Part shown: positions 48,101 to 60,760 of the stretch, piece after piece
Layout: each line of letters opens with the position of its first letter
Position numbering within the stretch: the first letter of the stretch is position 1
Assembly: GCA_003118195.1 (NCBI GenBank)
Contig: BEXV01000122.1
Location: 159,764 to 223,763, forward strand
Source of the DNA: Hemicentrotus pulcherrimus
Lineage: Eukaryota > Echinodermata > Echinoidea > Camarodonta > Strongylocentrotidae
DNA length: 64,000 nucleotides
Reading direction: 5' to 3'
The notes under the pieces: model-generated
The model's database searches: none
What the model saw: only the letters and a program-made list of their open reading frames with translations
Told to the model about the DNA's origin: nothing
Program-made: the position numbers and the translations under genes

Positions 48101-50415
48101 ATATTGTTTAAAGTGACGTTGAACAAAAAGATAACTCTAGCATCAGCATTAACAATAAACATTCAGTAAACGATATGAAATTAAAAGAAACATTTGAAAG
48201 AGCAGGTGGGCAGTGCATGTAGAAGATTTAGATTTATTGAATGTTTGAGTCCTTAATATAAGAAAGGTTGATTGATATTCGATGATAATACTTAATGAGA
48301 TAAACATATTTCTATATACCAATGTGATATAGGGGCAGCCACCCTTTGGACTGCCCCCTCCTTCCATCCAATTTTGAGGAACCACCTATTTCATATTCTC
48401 GTCTAATTTTACCAATGAGCTAGCTGGTCGCTCTCCTCTCTCAATGTTTCTTCTTCTTTTCTTTTTCTGGTCGAAGACCAACAAGTGTTCTTCAAATCCC
48501 TCTACTAATGCTTTGCCCAAGCTAATCTGAAGCAAGAGGATTTTGTAGGACCCAACTAATCGGGCTAAGTCGCTCGAATTGGCCTCGGGCTCTACATACA
48601 CTCCTTCTGTATTCTAATAAGCACGCCCCGGGGCCCATGACAGTCCTTCTTAAAGCCCCCCTTCTCATCCTCATTCTTCTTATTATTATCCATCACCAGT
48701 CCATTTGGCTAGGAGGTTAAACTGGACTGTTACAATCATACTGTGCATGTAGGGTGGAGTGCGGAGGTTTGAGCAGGTCACCGTTTGTTTTGTGTTGGTG
48801 TTCCCCTTTCTCTATACTGAAGCCAGTCAACTGAAAAGGGGGACCAGTTCTATTGGTCCGTTTTTTTGTGCAACTTCTCCAACATATAAGCTATGTCCTT
48901 AATCGATAGAGCACCCTTAATATTTGCTATACGAGGGTCGGATTTTAAGAATCTCTTTCTAACCCTTTCACACAATTCTGTACCCGCGTAGTTGCTGTTA
49001 GATGAACAATGTTTCTATATGTGAATCTTAGTCACGCAATCTCCTGCTTACAGTGCAACACTTTTGTGGTTAACCCCCTTCATTCTACACACTAAGCAGT
49101 AAAGATACAAGTCTGTTACAATAGCAGCACCCCTGCCTAATACACGTAGGTGGATGCAAATCTGCACCCCAATTGCACCCTTATTTCTTAGTGGGTATAT
49201 CACATTCACGAAAAAGGTGTAACATTATCATAGTATGGTTAACCCATACATAACCATGAACCCAAACTTCCATTTACTAAAAGCATTGAATTCCTGTGTA
49301 TGTTGAGGTGACAGGGTCAAACATAATTTGTTTTAAGAAAAAAAAGAACGAAACAGAGTCAAGCCCAGAAGACAAGATTATCTAGAGAAATATGGTACAT
49401 TTATAGTAATGCTGCCGCATAAAAGTGCGCCTCAAGATTTTCTGCAAATTGTATGCTTGTCGTGCTAATTATGCTTTGCGGCTAAATTTGATGTTTGGCA
49501 ATTACTGCCCATAATAACACTAATAATATAAATATTTTAGCATGTTTTTCTTTTACATAGACCCTAAGGTATAATAGTGATGTGTTCTTGAGACGTAGAA
49601 TGCGTAGCCATCTCTGCAGTTATGAGTGGACAGTATATTACCGCGATTACATAGCCGGATTTATTCTTCGGTTTGATACTCATGGGATTAAAATCATGCC
49701 TTTAATAAAACAATCTAACTGCTGTGTCAAAAAGTCCGATGCATTAATGACGAAGCGCTTGATTTTATACTATGAGCTAGATCTATTTGTAAAGAATACA
49801 AATGATTTTGTTAAACGCAAAAAACCGAAAAGTCATCAATTATTTGTAATAGTTTTCTTAAGTATAGTTATATAAAATATCTTAACATCTATTTATTTCA
49901 CCTTAAATGGAAAGCCGTGAGCACGAACAATTATTCATAGCTATGCAAAGTATATTTTTCATCAGATTCATTTTCTTGTAAAAAAAATAATAACTCTGCT
50001 GAAATTCAAATTTAGGTGGCTTTTTAAAATAAAATTTATATCACTCTTAGAAAACTATTTTATTCACTAATTTTGTTTTTATCCTTTTTTTTTTTTTTGG
50101 AGTGGGGAGGGGATATGCACATATTTCCAATAAAAGTTTATTTGAGGTTTAACGGACATAGCAACGACTAATTATGCATAAGCATTAAACAGCTCGCCAC
50201 CTTGGGTCCTTCGAGAAAACATCTGTAAATTGCAAATACCTTTTGAGATGAACAGGTTTCATTTTACAAAATAATAGGCAAGATTATGGAAGGATATCGT
50301 ACAGCGGGCTTTGCTATGTCCTTCTAAAACATCTTTATTGAGACATAACTAAACTTTTTCCCGGGTAGTCATTTTGGAAAGATTTTGATCAAGATCGCGG
50401 ATCATTCGTATGGCC
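45121..50415. other. Noncoding upstream of foxG
   Basis: The longest frame (45320-45754, 144 codons) has no domain, no low-complexity explanation and no recognisable relative; I do not call it. Other frames are short. A hairpin CAGTCCATTT/AAACTGGACTG sits near 48698-48730. No RNA gene seen. Confidence 0.45.
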
Positions 50416-50431
50416 GACCATGATCATGGTC
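50416..50431. other. Perfect 16-base palindrome
   Basis: GACCATGATCATGGTC equals its own reverse complement. It lies 300 bases before AT-rich sequence with no gene nearby. Confidence 0.6.
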
Positions 50432-50989
50432 AATTTGACCCACTTGAAATGTAAATTCAGTGAAGTTTTCCCCATCATAAACGTTCTTTGAACACTGTTA
50501 AAACTTTCTAGTTAACTTTTCATACGGCTTTTAGTTTGGCTAATAATACCAACTCCATGTCTCTATATCATAAAATGCTATTTATAAAAATTCCCAAATT
50601 ATTAATTATGTTCACAAATTGGAACTTTGATTCAAGCTACGCGCACAAGAAACAAATATCCAAGATTAATTTCTGACAATGAAAAGTCTCACAGGCTGAA
50701 TAAAGTCAGTCACCATGCCGCCATTTTAGAATCAAGGTTTTACTTATCCTTATTTGTGTAGAGGTAAATGCTATCATAACTTTGTGCAATTTTTTTCTCT
50801 AGATCACTCATAATGCAACTGATTATTCTTCTTGAAATAAGAGTATCACTTTACCCTTGCCTGAGTAGGACTCCAACGTCAAGGCTTGAATTCTGTTTTT
50901 CTTTCCTATCAAAACTTGTCATCAGTTTAATAGTCTTGGATGGATTAAGAGATATATCGACAACTTTTGATGACATTTTGGGAGCTGAG

Positions 50990-51600
50990 CGGAAAGAGGG
51001 GAATAGGGAGAAGAAATGGGGCAGCTTAGAGCGATATAGACACAGATACGGGGTGCTAACAGCTAGACCTACGTGCATCCCATCTGGTCTGTTAGGACCA
51101 AGATGAAACACGAGATGGCAAGAAGACGAGCCGACGTGGTATCCCACCCAATTGTGTCATCTCCCATCACCATCTTCAACTCTTCTCTCTTCCTCTTCTT
51201 CCACTCTATCTGTTCTCCTTTTGATGAAGTAGGTTGCCTGCCTGCCTGCCTGCCACTCCCGATGCTCTCCTGCCATTTCCAGCTTTCTAGCTCGAAGTGT
51301 TCTTGAAACCCAATCTACAAAGTCTGCCCACAATTTGCCAACAAAACCCATCAACAGGAGATGTGTGGGCCGGTTGGTGGTAGACCCCAAAACGTGCCGC
51401 GTCTTGCACGACGAACAGCGAGCCGGGATCCACTGGGTCTCTCCCGGGACGCCAGCCGCGCCGAGCACCATTATTATCTCGCTCTCCATCACCCATCGAC
51501 CTGCTAGCGGCAAGCTTTTCATACGCGCTCCAACTGCGCTAGCTCGTGCGTCACACCAACAACATTTACAGGAGGAGTCCTACTAGGTCCCCCAGGGTAG
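50990..51600. promoter_or_regulatory. GC-richer island, function unknown
   Basis: A 0.6 kb stretch with balanced base composition and CpGs in AT-rich DNA, including a (TGCC)n run near 51236-51253 and GCGAGCCGGGATCC, GCCAGCCGCGCCGAGC further on. It is open in several frames on both strands (51157-51522 minus, 51335-51586 plus) simply because it is GC-rich; none shows a domain. It may be a distal enhancer or an unrecognised exon or promoter. Confidence 0.22.
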
Positions 51601-52944
51601 CAACCTACACCTCAACGCCTCACCTTTTTCATACCTCACTTACAACACAATACCTACCTTCAAAGAGCCCCATCATATCATATAGTCTGGTCGATGAACC
51701 CTCATAAATATTTTCATCCATCTCCCCAGAGCACCATACCTCCAAGACAGTAAACTGAACCCGAAATAAGCCAGAGAGGAAGACAGTTATGTCACTTGAT
51801 GATCTGGACCAAAAACACTAGATCCTTCTTTTCTTTTAGAAGCAATGAGTGTGTTTCCCTGTTAGATGTCAAAAGACTTGATTTCAAACAGCAAACATGG
51901 GCGATAAAGAGAGCAAAGTCTTTTGTGATGAAACCAATCCAGACAGGCTACCAGGGGCTAAGAACTCGAGACCTGGTGATGCTGTTTTCATGCTCCGGGG
52001 TTACGGGTTAGAAGACCATCAAACATGCCTACATCATCCCAGGTGGATCTCTCACATTAACCCTCTCAATGCTGACTGAGTTCTACTTAGACAGAAGCAC
52101 TAAATTGAGATATCAGATGCAGTTAAAAGATAAACCCGCGAAATGATATTGCAAAAAGCAAATTGATTTACACAAACAAAATATATCTGAGGTAGAATAA
52201 AAAATGAATTATTGTGTCGCTATTAAGATGTTGAATATTCATACAAATAGACTGATGAATTATTGAATAGCAGATGCCAAATAGAATCATTAAAAGGTTT
52301 GGACAATCGGGCTTACAATTGTATTCTTATCCGGGCAGCAAATGAATATAAGCATCGGGAGAAACACTGTGGACACCTTTAACAGCCACTAATGTGTAGT
52401 CCTCCCTCGTAAAATTATCCAGTTCAATAATACAAGTTTTCTCATTTTAAAATATAACTTGCACTTACTAGATGTATTCAAACTTAAGTTTTTTTACAGC
52501 AACGTTTATATACACGAAGTTTAGAGGGGCTTAAAAGGGCTTTACAATAATCAAGCAGAGTGTTTTTTTTTTTAAGTCTCAGATGATCACATCTCGAGGG
52601 ATGGGCGCAGGTGAAATACCCGCGTAAATGCATCAATTAGAACTTACCATTTTTTGGCAGCAGAGGGCACCAGAAAATCAGCACAATCTATATTTACATA
52701 TTCGACAGTAACAAATGTAAACAGATATTTAAATCTTTTTATGTTTTATAGGTTGTATAGGTCAGATTGTTGTAGTTTCATCAAAGATATTTTATCGCGC
52801 CATCTATTTTTTCAACATAGTATTGATATAAAACCTTTCTTATATCATTTAATATAGTTTAATGAGATACGAAACTTCAGATGAAATGATAGCGAGAGTG
52901 AGGTAGATGGTTAAGAGGAATAAAGAAAAAGATCTGTGCAGCAT
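51601..52944. other. Noncoding, nothing recognised
   Basis: Short frames at 51796-52079 overlap in two phases with no domain. AT-rich beyond 52100. Confidence 0.5.
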
Positions 52945-53078
52945 GCGTGTGTGGGCGCGCGTTTGTATGTGTGGGGGAATCGAGGAAAGAATGAGCAGAG
53001 TGTGTGCATGTGTGTGTGTGTGCGTGTGCGTATGTGTGCGTGTGCAAAGAGAGAGAGGGGAGAGGGAGATAGAGGGGA
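52945..53078. repeat. Compound (TG)n then (GA)n microsatellite
   Basis: TGTGTGGGCGCGCGTTTGTA, then TGTGTGTGTGTGCGTGTGCG, then GAGAGAGAGGGGAGAGGGAG. The TG part is alternating purine-pyrimidine. Confidence 0.9.
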
Positions 53079-53640
53079 TGCATGGGTAGGGAGATGGAGG
53101 ATAGAAAAAACTAAGATATTACAGTATCTGAAGTGTGCCAGATATAACATTTGAAGCCAATGGATTTTACGAGCAAACCATAAAGCTACCGCGTATTTCA
53201 GAACAACTGTGCTTGAACTGTTCAAAGTCATCACATTGAAAAAATATGAGAGTGATGCGACCTCCTTTCTTAGAATTCCACCCCAAGGTGATAACCGATC
53301 AAAAAATGAAAAATGTTAACGGATAACGTGTTTCATTTTCGTTGTATTGTTTGTGTTAGTTTGATACTGTATTTTCAATAATGACATGCTTTCTCCACCA
53401 AAAAGAGGTTCACGATGCAACTGGCAAAAATACACATGATGCAAAGTGATAAGTGTCGGCGGAACCAGATGGGGATTAAAGAATAACGTGGGACGGGGAC
53501 AAGATCATTCCCCCTCCCTTATGAATAAACCCCTCATTGTGATTTTGATAGAGGTAATGTTAGACGATAATGGATGGGGTGGTAAAGAGAATGGTTTGAG
53601 AAATCATGAAGGTGACGAGATGAAAAATCGTAGAGAGCGA
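53079..53640. other. Noncoding, nothing recognised
   Basis: No domain in the frame that runs into the adjacent GAT repeat. Confidence 0.5.
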
Positions 53641-53945
53641 ATGATGATGATGACAATGATGATGATGACTTTGCTGGTGACGATATTGATGATGTTGCTG
53701 TTGATAATGATGATGATGATATTGATTATGTTGTTAATGTTGATGTTGATGTTGATGATGATGACGAAGAGGTTGATGATGTTGCTGTTGATAATGATAT
53801 TGATTATGTTGTTGATGTTATTGTTCGTGATGATGATGATATTTATGATGTTGTTGTTGCTTTTGTTGCTGCTGATGATGTTGATGATGTTTATTACGCT
53901 GATGATGATGATGACAATGGTAAGGATAATGATCTCGGTGATGAT
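53641..53945. repeat. Long imperfect (GAT)n/(GTT)n tract
   Basis: Roughly 300 bases of GAT, GTT and GCT trinucleotides on the plus strand. It produces a Met/Leu/Ile-only frame of 172 codons on plus and an Asn/Ile-only one on minus; neither is a gene. Confidence 0.93.
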
Positions 53946-54033
53946 AGGCAAACGATTGGAGTAATACAGATAATTATTATTGCTTTCAATTAAATAATAT
54001 AACTGTAATTCGCTTCCTTGATCATTTCCATAA

Positions 54034-54105
54034 TGTCGTCACTATCATCGTCACCATCGTCATTATCAACTGTCATTACTCTGATCATCATCCATCAACA
54101 TCATG
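54034..54105. repeat. Imperfect (ATC)n in opposite orientation
   Basis: GTCGTCACTATCATCGTCAC and continuing. It is the reverse complement type of the GAT tract about 90 bases to its left, so the two could pair. Confidence 0.75.
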
Positions 54106-54659
54106 ATTTATAGAGCTCGATTTATGCCGACGTAATGAATACCAGCGTTACCGTTTCTATTGCAAATGCTCGATAGTACTGGTACCATGGAAAGCTTCAT
54201 ATATTCAGTCAGAATATTCAAATCATCTTTGCATCTTGCCATTTTGAAACACTTCAAAATATCTCATTTTTCTATAGATTTCCTATCCCGATTTTCCGTT
54301 TCTGTCTCCTTCCTTTATTTCAATAAAGCATTTTATGAGAGAAAGAAAAGAAATCGTGACCTGATTGCGTAATGTGAACGTCATTAAATTCTACTCTTTT
54401 CGGCAAATAAAAAAGAGACGGGTCTTGTACTTTTTAGAGAGCATTTGACTCCTTAGATTGTGCTTTAATGTGAAGATGTCTTGGATGTCAGTGATACAGG
54501 GGAAGACAGGTTTCATTCCGCTGCTTTTGGTGCTACACACCGGTGCTCAAATTACTCTAAAGATCCGCTCCGAGGTGCTTCTTTACTTTGGAGATGTGCG
54601 ACACACATCGAGCATTAATGTCAAAATACATATCCCCAGCATGGAATTACCCTCGTGCG
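54106..54659. other. Noncoding, nothing recognised
   Basis: The frames at 54160-54372 and 54458-54676 have no domain. Confidence 0.45.
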
Positions 54660-55960
54660 TCAGGGGAGATGTGTAGTGGGAGGTAAAAGGCGGGAAACTG
54701 AGGCGATGTTGAGAGTGTTTTCGGTCGGCTGGTAAGCGATCGGAGAGGGCTGTCTGTGAGGCGTAGCGATACGGTCATGGGGAATGCTAGATAGTCGCGC
54801 TTGGGAGCGACTTCAAGTAGGTATGCGCGCAGGAGTCGGGCGGTTGAACGTAAGTCATGCGCGTACCCGGCGTGTTGGGTATCGTAAAGCTGGCTCGTGC
54901 TCTAACGCGTGTTGTCGCTACTCCTCCAAGTACTCAAGTATCTGACTCTTGACCCGCCCTGGCCCGCCACTCCTTACTCATTCCTGTAGCACCACATCAC
55001 CTACCAAACAGTACTCGCCGCGACATGTAAGTAGATACCTTAATGGCTCCTTGTCACACGTCGAGTGTCAGAGGCTAATTTGCCCCCAAACTTCGTCGGC
55101 GATCTTTTCGCTGTACCCCATGTCTCTGACCTTGGTCTATGGTCCTCTCTCCTCTGCTAAAATGAAGTTGAAGAGTGGCTGAGGTTGTTCAAAGCGTTCG
55201 TCAAAAATCAGACTGCGACCGACATACCTGACGAACGTTTCTTTCCAACTTTGTACGCGGCAGTATCAAATGGAAGAAGGTGACGAAAGTCCACGGCGGT
55301 TAACCAAAGACAAAACTGTTGACAAACCCTGCCCTCTACCCCACTCTCCATCTCCCATATCCTTCTTACACAACAACACCAGTTTAAAGCGCTGCGGAAG
55401 ATTTACCATTTATAAAGAACAAAGTCAAAGGATTGAAATTGAGAATGTTGGCTTCAAGAACTAACTTTGTTCCATCTAGGGGCAGCTTTAGGCAAAGTTA
55501 TCTGTACACTCTTGATGTAGCCATTATGAGATGTGTTTTCTAATTTACAAGAAAAACAAACTAAGGCGCGCGAAAATGAAAAATTCGGTCGCCTCGCCGA
55601 GCCAGGCGCATGCGATCGGGATTCCGCTCCAATTTCTAAACGGCGCTGATATTATTACAAAGCGGGGGTATTGGAAACAAATAAACGCCGATATAATCCC
55701 TAGATATTTTCTTAGTATTTTGCCAAAATTGAGGCAAAAGCTAGCATGACAAAGCCGGTGTATATTTCTGGGGTTATTCCAAAGGGAGAAGAGCGTTCGC
55801 ATTTTGTAAGGATGTTACATTAAAAATGGTAAAACCCTAAGTCAACACCACGCGAGACGGACAATCCCCGGCTGAATTTGACGCGTTTGTTTTTCTGATA
55901 CCATAAGCGGTCTGATTGGGGACTCCAAGATACAGGTGAACGGCATCAGGAGGATTCCCG
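54660..55960. promoter_or_regulatory. CpG-dense island with E2F-like and bicoid-class sites
   Basis: The longest CpG-richer block in the window. It holds GGCGGGAAA (54689-54697, E2F-type), GGCGCGCGAAAA near 55565 (E2F-like), TAATCCC (55694-55700, Otx/Pitx/Gsc-type) and many CGCG and GCGC words. TAAAAGGCGGGAAAC at 54685 is shared exactly with the island at 16660-16905. Frames inside (54949-55182, 55270-55464 and 55531-55802) show no domain. It could be an enhancer cluster or the promoter of an unrecognised transcript. Confidence 0.3.
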
Positions 55961-57359
55961 TCGTCATGGCAGCCTCATCTTCCCCATTGTATCGCATGAG
56001 GTTCAACGCGTTGTTACATCAACATCAGCAAATTGACCTTGCAAAATTAGAAATGCCGATGGCTATATCCCGTATTCTTTTATGAGACGGATTTTTGCAT
56101 GTTCCATTTCTTTATTGATACCCCCGGTTATTATGATTTACACCAAGTCTTAATCGAATAGCGTTTTGATTTAAGGAGAAAGTGTATTGAACCAGATATC
56201 ATGGATAAACGCTTAAGTTTTATTTAAATCTTGGCAAGATTGTACATTTTTACTTTAATTGGGAACTTTAAGTAATTATTTTTGCCACGCCACTGTTATC
56301 GAAAAGGGAATATAGGTACGTCATAATGTTAAATTTGTGTTCTCTCCTATGAAGTGCATGTCGAATCAAACAGCAAAATAATAGCTTTTACTTAGTTTTT
56401 CCTAAGGTCTTATAGGAATTTTATTCAATTAACACATTGAGCCATCATAGTAGCTTTATCTATCCTTTGAGGTAATGGATAGTATTTATTTGATAAGACC
56501 TTTCCCATTTGCATTGTTATACTTGACTGCTGATGATCCTTCATAAACGATAATTTTGAATAGCTTTACATCAGCGGATAATAGCAATTGACTGTTGTGT
56601 AATAAAAGAGTAGTTTTGTTCCCTTTGTTATGACAAGCATGTTCGTTAATTGTTTTAAAGCCTCAATTCCTAATTTCATTGATTACTCGAAAGAACAAAT
56701 ATTGAATCGAATTTTTGAATATGACATAAGATGAGTTTGTACGTTTCTGGTGAACTTATTTAGCAATGAAATATAAGGATTTTTTTATTTTAATATGATT
56801 TTCACAAAATGTGGATTACTTTAAAAAAATATATATATTGTATACCAAGTTCAGTCCAAGTGCCGTCTGAACTTGACATGCTTGAAAAATGTATAAATGC
56901 TTTCAACTTTTTTCACTTTCCCTTATTGATGTCCGTTTTCTCTGAATGGTATTGGCCGAAGACATGAAAGGACATGTATGGCAATCCAAAATAATTTTGG
57001 GACACCTTTCATGGTTATTTTTTCTTTACTTTTGAAATTGAAATGAAATGCCGCATAGTAAAGTGGAATAAATTTGGAAATTAATTTCTTGTGGTTGGTT
57101 ATTAACATGTCTAAAGTGGATTTGTTTTCACCCTCAATTTTCAGGTGTGTACAGTTTAGTGAACATTGAGATGATAAATTTCGCTATTAACTGAAATATA
57201 TATGTTAATATTCGTCATGAAAAATAAAATGTTTGACTTTTCTCCATATTTTGATTCGTATAGTAGGTTCATGGGGTGATTGTGATGAGGGATATTCGGC
57301 AAGAAAATTTTGTCGAAGATTTCGACATAAATCAGTTCCTCTTAACTTGTCCTGAAACC
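55961..57359. other. Noncoding, one hairpin
   Basis: AT-rich. CAAGTTCAG (56846-56854) and CTGAACTTG (56867-56875) form a perfect 9-base stem with a 12-base loop. No exon supported. Confidence 0.5.
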
Positions 57360-57377
57360 TCGGTCCACTTAAAGGAC

Positions 57378-57470
57378 GACCCCCTGGGTTAAGTGTATGT
57401 TGACCAACACGACTAGAAGACAACGATCAAATTGTGAGTTCGACCCTGATGGTATGTCAAGAGGGTCCAG
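57378..57470 (+). mobile_element. Possible degraded tRNA-related SINE
   Basis: GAGTTCGACCC (57436-57446) fits the polymerase III B box, and TGGGTTAAGTGT about 54 bases upstream is A-box-like. No full cloverleaf folds from it by eye, so it is not called as a tRNA gene. It may be coincidence. Confidence 0.25.
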
Positions 57471-57689
57471 ACTTGGTGATTTACTGGCCGGCATCAATGA
57501 CCTCGTAGATAATATGAAGAATATCTGCAAGATCTCGTAATGTGCCACTTATTATATTCGTATTTTCACAATGACAGAGTTATTCTAAATTCAATCTGGA
57601 TGAAATATTGACATGTGTCCATTAATGGCGAGTGTATAGGCCTAATGTGTCTTTGCGCGGCCTCGTTGTGGGTGTGCGAAAGCAGGAAG

Positions 57690-57717
57690 GTGCGCGCGCG
57701 TGTGCGTGTGTATGATG

Positions 57718-57748
<31 letters not shown>

Positions 57749-57757
57749 AGGGGGTGG
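57690..57757. repeat. Compound (GC/TG)n then (GA)n microsatellite
   Basis: TGCGCGCGCGTGTGCGTGTG, then a run of GA dinucleotides. It has the same TG-then-GA order as 52945-53078. Confidence 0.9.
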
Positions 57758-57848
57758 GTTCGTAAGACGACAAAATAAAGAAACACACCACGTTTAATGG
57801 ACATGTTAACAATTGATTCATTTAATATCAAAGTGAAAAGTAAGTTAG

Positions 57849-57869
57849 ACCAAGAAGTTACTTCTTGGT
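57849..57869. other. Near-perfect 21-base palindrome
   Basis: ACCAAGAAGT, one T, ACTTCTTGGT: ten-base arms that are exact reverse complements, in a short GA-rich neighbourhood. Confidence 0.6.
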
Positions 57870-58089
57870 TAGACAGAAGTGTGAGAGAGAGAGAGAGATA
57901 CACACGTGTGAGAAAAAGGTTATAAGGGAATGTTACTGAAGAGAAGATAGAAGAGAGAAGGGAAAATTAACACAAGGGATAACAAAGAGAGAACTTGTGG
58001 GACAACATAAGGACAAGAGAGAAAATGAGGGGGATAGAGAGCTTTCATGAAGTGGGTCTTTATTCGTCACCAGCCTGGTATCAGGAGTT

Positions 58090-58400
58090 CCTCCAACTCA
58101 CAGACATGACAGATTCGACCAGACCCATCAAACTGACACATCATTCCTGAAATATGCTCCATTTCACGGCCGTCAAAGAGCCTAATGGAGGACGTGGTGG
58201 ACCCATTAGAGGGGTATATTTTGGTGGATTAGCTGGAAATAAGGGGTCATATGTGGCACTCTGGCTCCGAGTCGTCCCCATAACTTGTCCTTAGTCTGAT
58301 CAGTCATCGGGTATTGGACGCCCGTTGGGGGGAGCGGTGATGTAGCCAGGTCTCTGAGAAAGTTCGGGAGAATTGTGGTCCTGTCCTAGCCGAGCTGGAC
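58090..58400. promoter_or_regulatory. GC-richer island, function unknown
   Basis: A balanced-composition stretch (CACGGCCGTCAAAGAGCC, GGATTAGCTGGAAATAAG, TTGGACGCCCGTTGGGGGG) in AT-rich DNA, with no coding frame of note. The GGATTA word is Otx-like. Low-confidence enhancer candidate. Confidence 0.2.
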
Positions 58401-60361
58401 TATCAAATTACATTGGCTTTTACCTAAAATAAAGATCCAAGCACCTCACAAAATCACTACTTTTTTCTTATTCGAATACAGCCTTAAAAAAGACTTACCT
58501 CGTGTTGCATGTTACGTAATCAACCCATGTTGGAAGACGACCAGCCGCTACTTTAAAATCTTCATTAGATATCGCTTTTTGCATACTTTCCTCGACAAAA
58601 AACACTAAGTATTATTTCATGATGGTCTTTTGTAAGAGTATGATGATTTAATACTTAAATAACTAACTTTCAGTAAACCTATCTATCTCAAATAGTTTAC
58701 AATATATTCGGGATGTGTTGTACTTTGTCGTTGAAACGATCCTATAGCGGCGGACATTTTTACCGCAAGACATCACACTATTCTACATGACACCGGGCGA
58801 TGGTTGTGTGGTTGATATAAAGACTGTCATCTTCCTAAAATATGGTTGAAATAAGTCTTTGATAATTATCACCTTGGGAATCGTTGTGTAAATAGAGGTG
58901 TCTCGTAGCCGATGAGAACATTACTTATGTCCTCATATTGTGACGCCAGAATTCTTTAACTGATGCGTCTGAGTTCGTCTCAAAAACACTTCAACAGTGT
59001 GTATCAAAACACTGAAAAAAAATGCCGAATCTCCCTCAAAAAGACAAACAAGAGATGTAAATTACAGTATTGCAAAAGGGTGGTTATATTCCCATATATA
59101 TGTGTAAATGATGGATGGAATTATGATTAAATGTATTTGGAGAATATAATTAGAACGATTCTGACTGACCTAAAGCAAATATTAATTTTTCTTTCTGAAG
59201 ATCATAACTATCCTTGTGCTGCCTAACAACCAGCTAACACTTTCGTCAAAACGACGACAACAAAATGATATCAGTAATTAATTAATAAATCTAATTAATT
59301 TTCTTTATTTGTTACATCTCAAACGAAATATATATTGTTGATTATCTTTCATGGATTCATTTTATGTTGTACATCTAGACGATGTGGAATTCTATAAAGC
59401 TTCCTTTTTCTGTCACATCGTGTAGAAAGGCTGTTTGTTTTGGAATAACTATGTCAAAATTACAGCGATGGTTCACGGGATTATGACCAACCAGGAGTCA
59501 CATTATATTTCACTTTTAAACAAATAATGCATTCGAAATTGCGCCCTAATTTTGGTGTAATATCCCAATCGGGACCAAGATAATAGTAGTAGGTTCACGG
59601 TGGCCTAATTTTTATCTTTTTTTCTTCCTGTTTCAATCTAAGTGTTTCCACTACCCGTACTTTATATGAATTTATTTGAATACAGTATATTTCTACCTAT
59701 TTAAACATTGCTAGCAAATCTAGTACTTTTGAAATAATGATCATTTTTCTAAGATACATGCACACATTTACAATCATGTTTACACAAAAGTGAGTAGACA
59801 TATACACATTACACAAGAGAAGATATCGATATCATGCAAAAGGCGTCAAAGGATGTTTCAAACTATGTTTGGTTATCTCAACAACCTTTTTTTCTCCTTC
59901 AGAATAATTACTGTTCTTGTAAAACAACCAAATTTGATTCAAAAGGAAAATTAAATTGATATTTTACACTTCATCTAAAACCTAGCACTTATGAACAAAA
60001 GTGTACAATCAGACGTCTAACAATGTGTTATTTTTTTTGTTCTCACACTGTCTTTCTCAATCCTATCCTAAAGTCTTATAATCCAGGAGTGCTGGCCAAG
60101 GGGCTTGAAAACATTACCAAATCAAATGCTAAATATCGCCGGACCTTTACAAAGGATTGCCCAGTTCGAGGCTGGTTCGGGGATCTACATAAATGAATCT
60201 TCTAAAAAGATGCGAGTGCAAGAAAATTAAGAAGAAATGAGACGCTAATGGCACGGATCAAATGCTTAGAAACAAGAAAGAAGTAATGCATCCCTAATAG
60301 AAAAGAGTGAGTTTGAAGGAGGCATTGCAATACGAGATGATGTCTTTTGTGGAGATTTATT
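58401..60361. other. Noncoding, nothing recognised
   Basis: AT-rich without a supported exon, RNA gene or notable repeat. Confidence 0.5.
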
Positions 60362-60760
60362 TCACTTTTTTTTTCTAATTGCGCACTCGCAGACGATCAG
60401 CAGACGACCGGTGATTATCGATGATGATATCGCGGGATTGTAATCGAATATCCTTGGCGGAAATCTCCTGATAGAAAGAAATATTGAAGAAGCCCAAGGA
60501 CAGACCTTTCTGTTAAGGAGCATGATATCTGGAGAAAAGAGATGAAGATATGAGGCTCGTACAGTCGACTCGGGTTCGCAGAAAATGTTTTTCGAGGGAT
60601 TTATGATGTTAGCATGAACTCTCATGAAGTGATAGAGATTTGAGAAAGAAGAGGGTTGAAAATAAGCGAAAGCGATCTCCAAGGCTCTGAAAAGAGACAT
60701 TAACGAGACGCAAAAGTGAGCTGAGAAACAAGTGATGTGATCTGAGAGCAACAAGTGAAA
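60362..60760. other. GC-richer block with a 130-codon minus frame, identity unknown
   Basis: The minus strand is open for 130 codons across this block. The predicted peptide has no recognisable domain, no signal peptide I would trust and a Lys-rich start of the opposite strand from an A/T tract. The block is richer in G and CG words than its flanks. It could be conserved noncoding DNA or an exon of an unknown gene; I favour noncoding. Confidence 0.2.

Noticed and set aside
53446..53964. 172-codon open frame on plus
   Set aside because: It is made of Met, Leu and Ile from a GAT/GTT repeat, with a matching Asn/Ile frame on the other strand; a microsatellite artefact.
57378..57470. Functional tRNA gene
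   Set aside because: B-box-like word present, but no cloverleaf with acceptor and anticodon stems forms; at most a degraded tRNA-related repeat.
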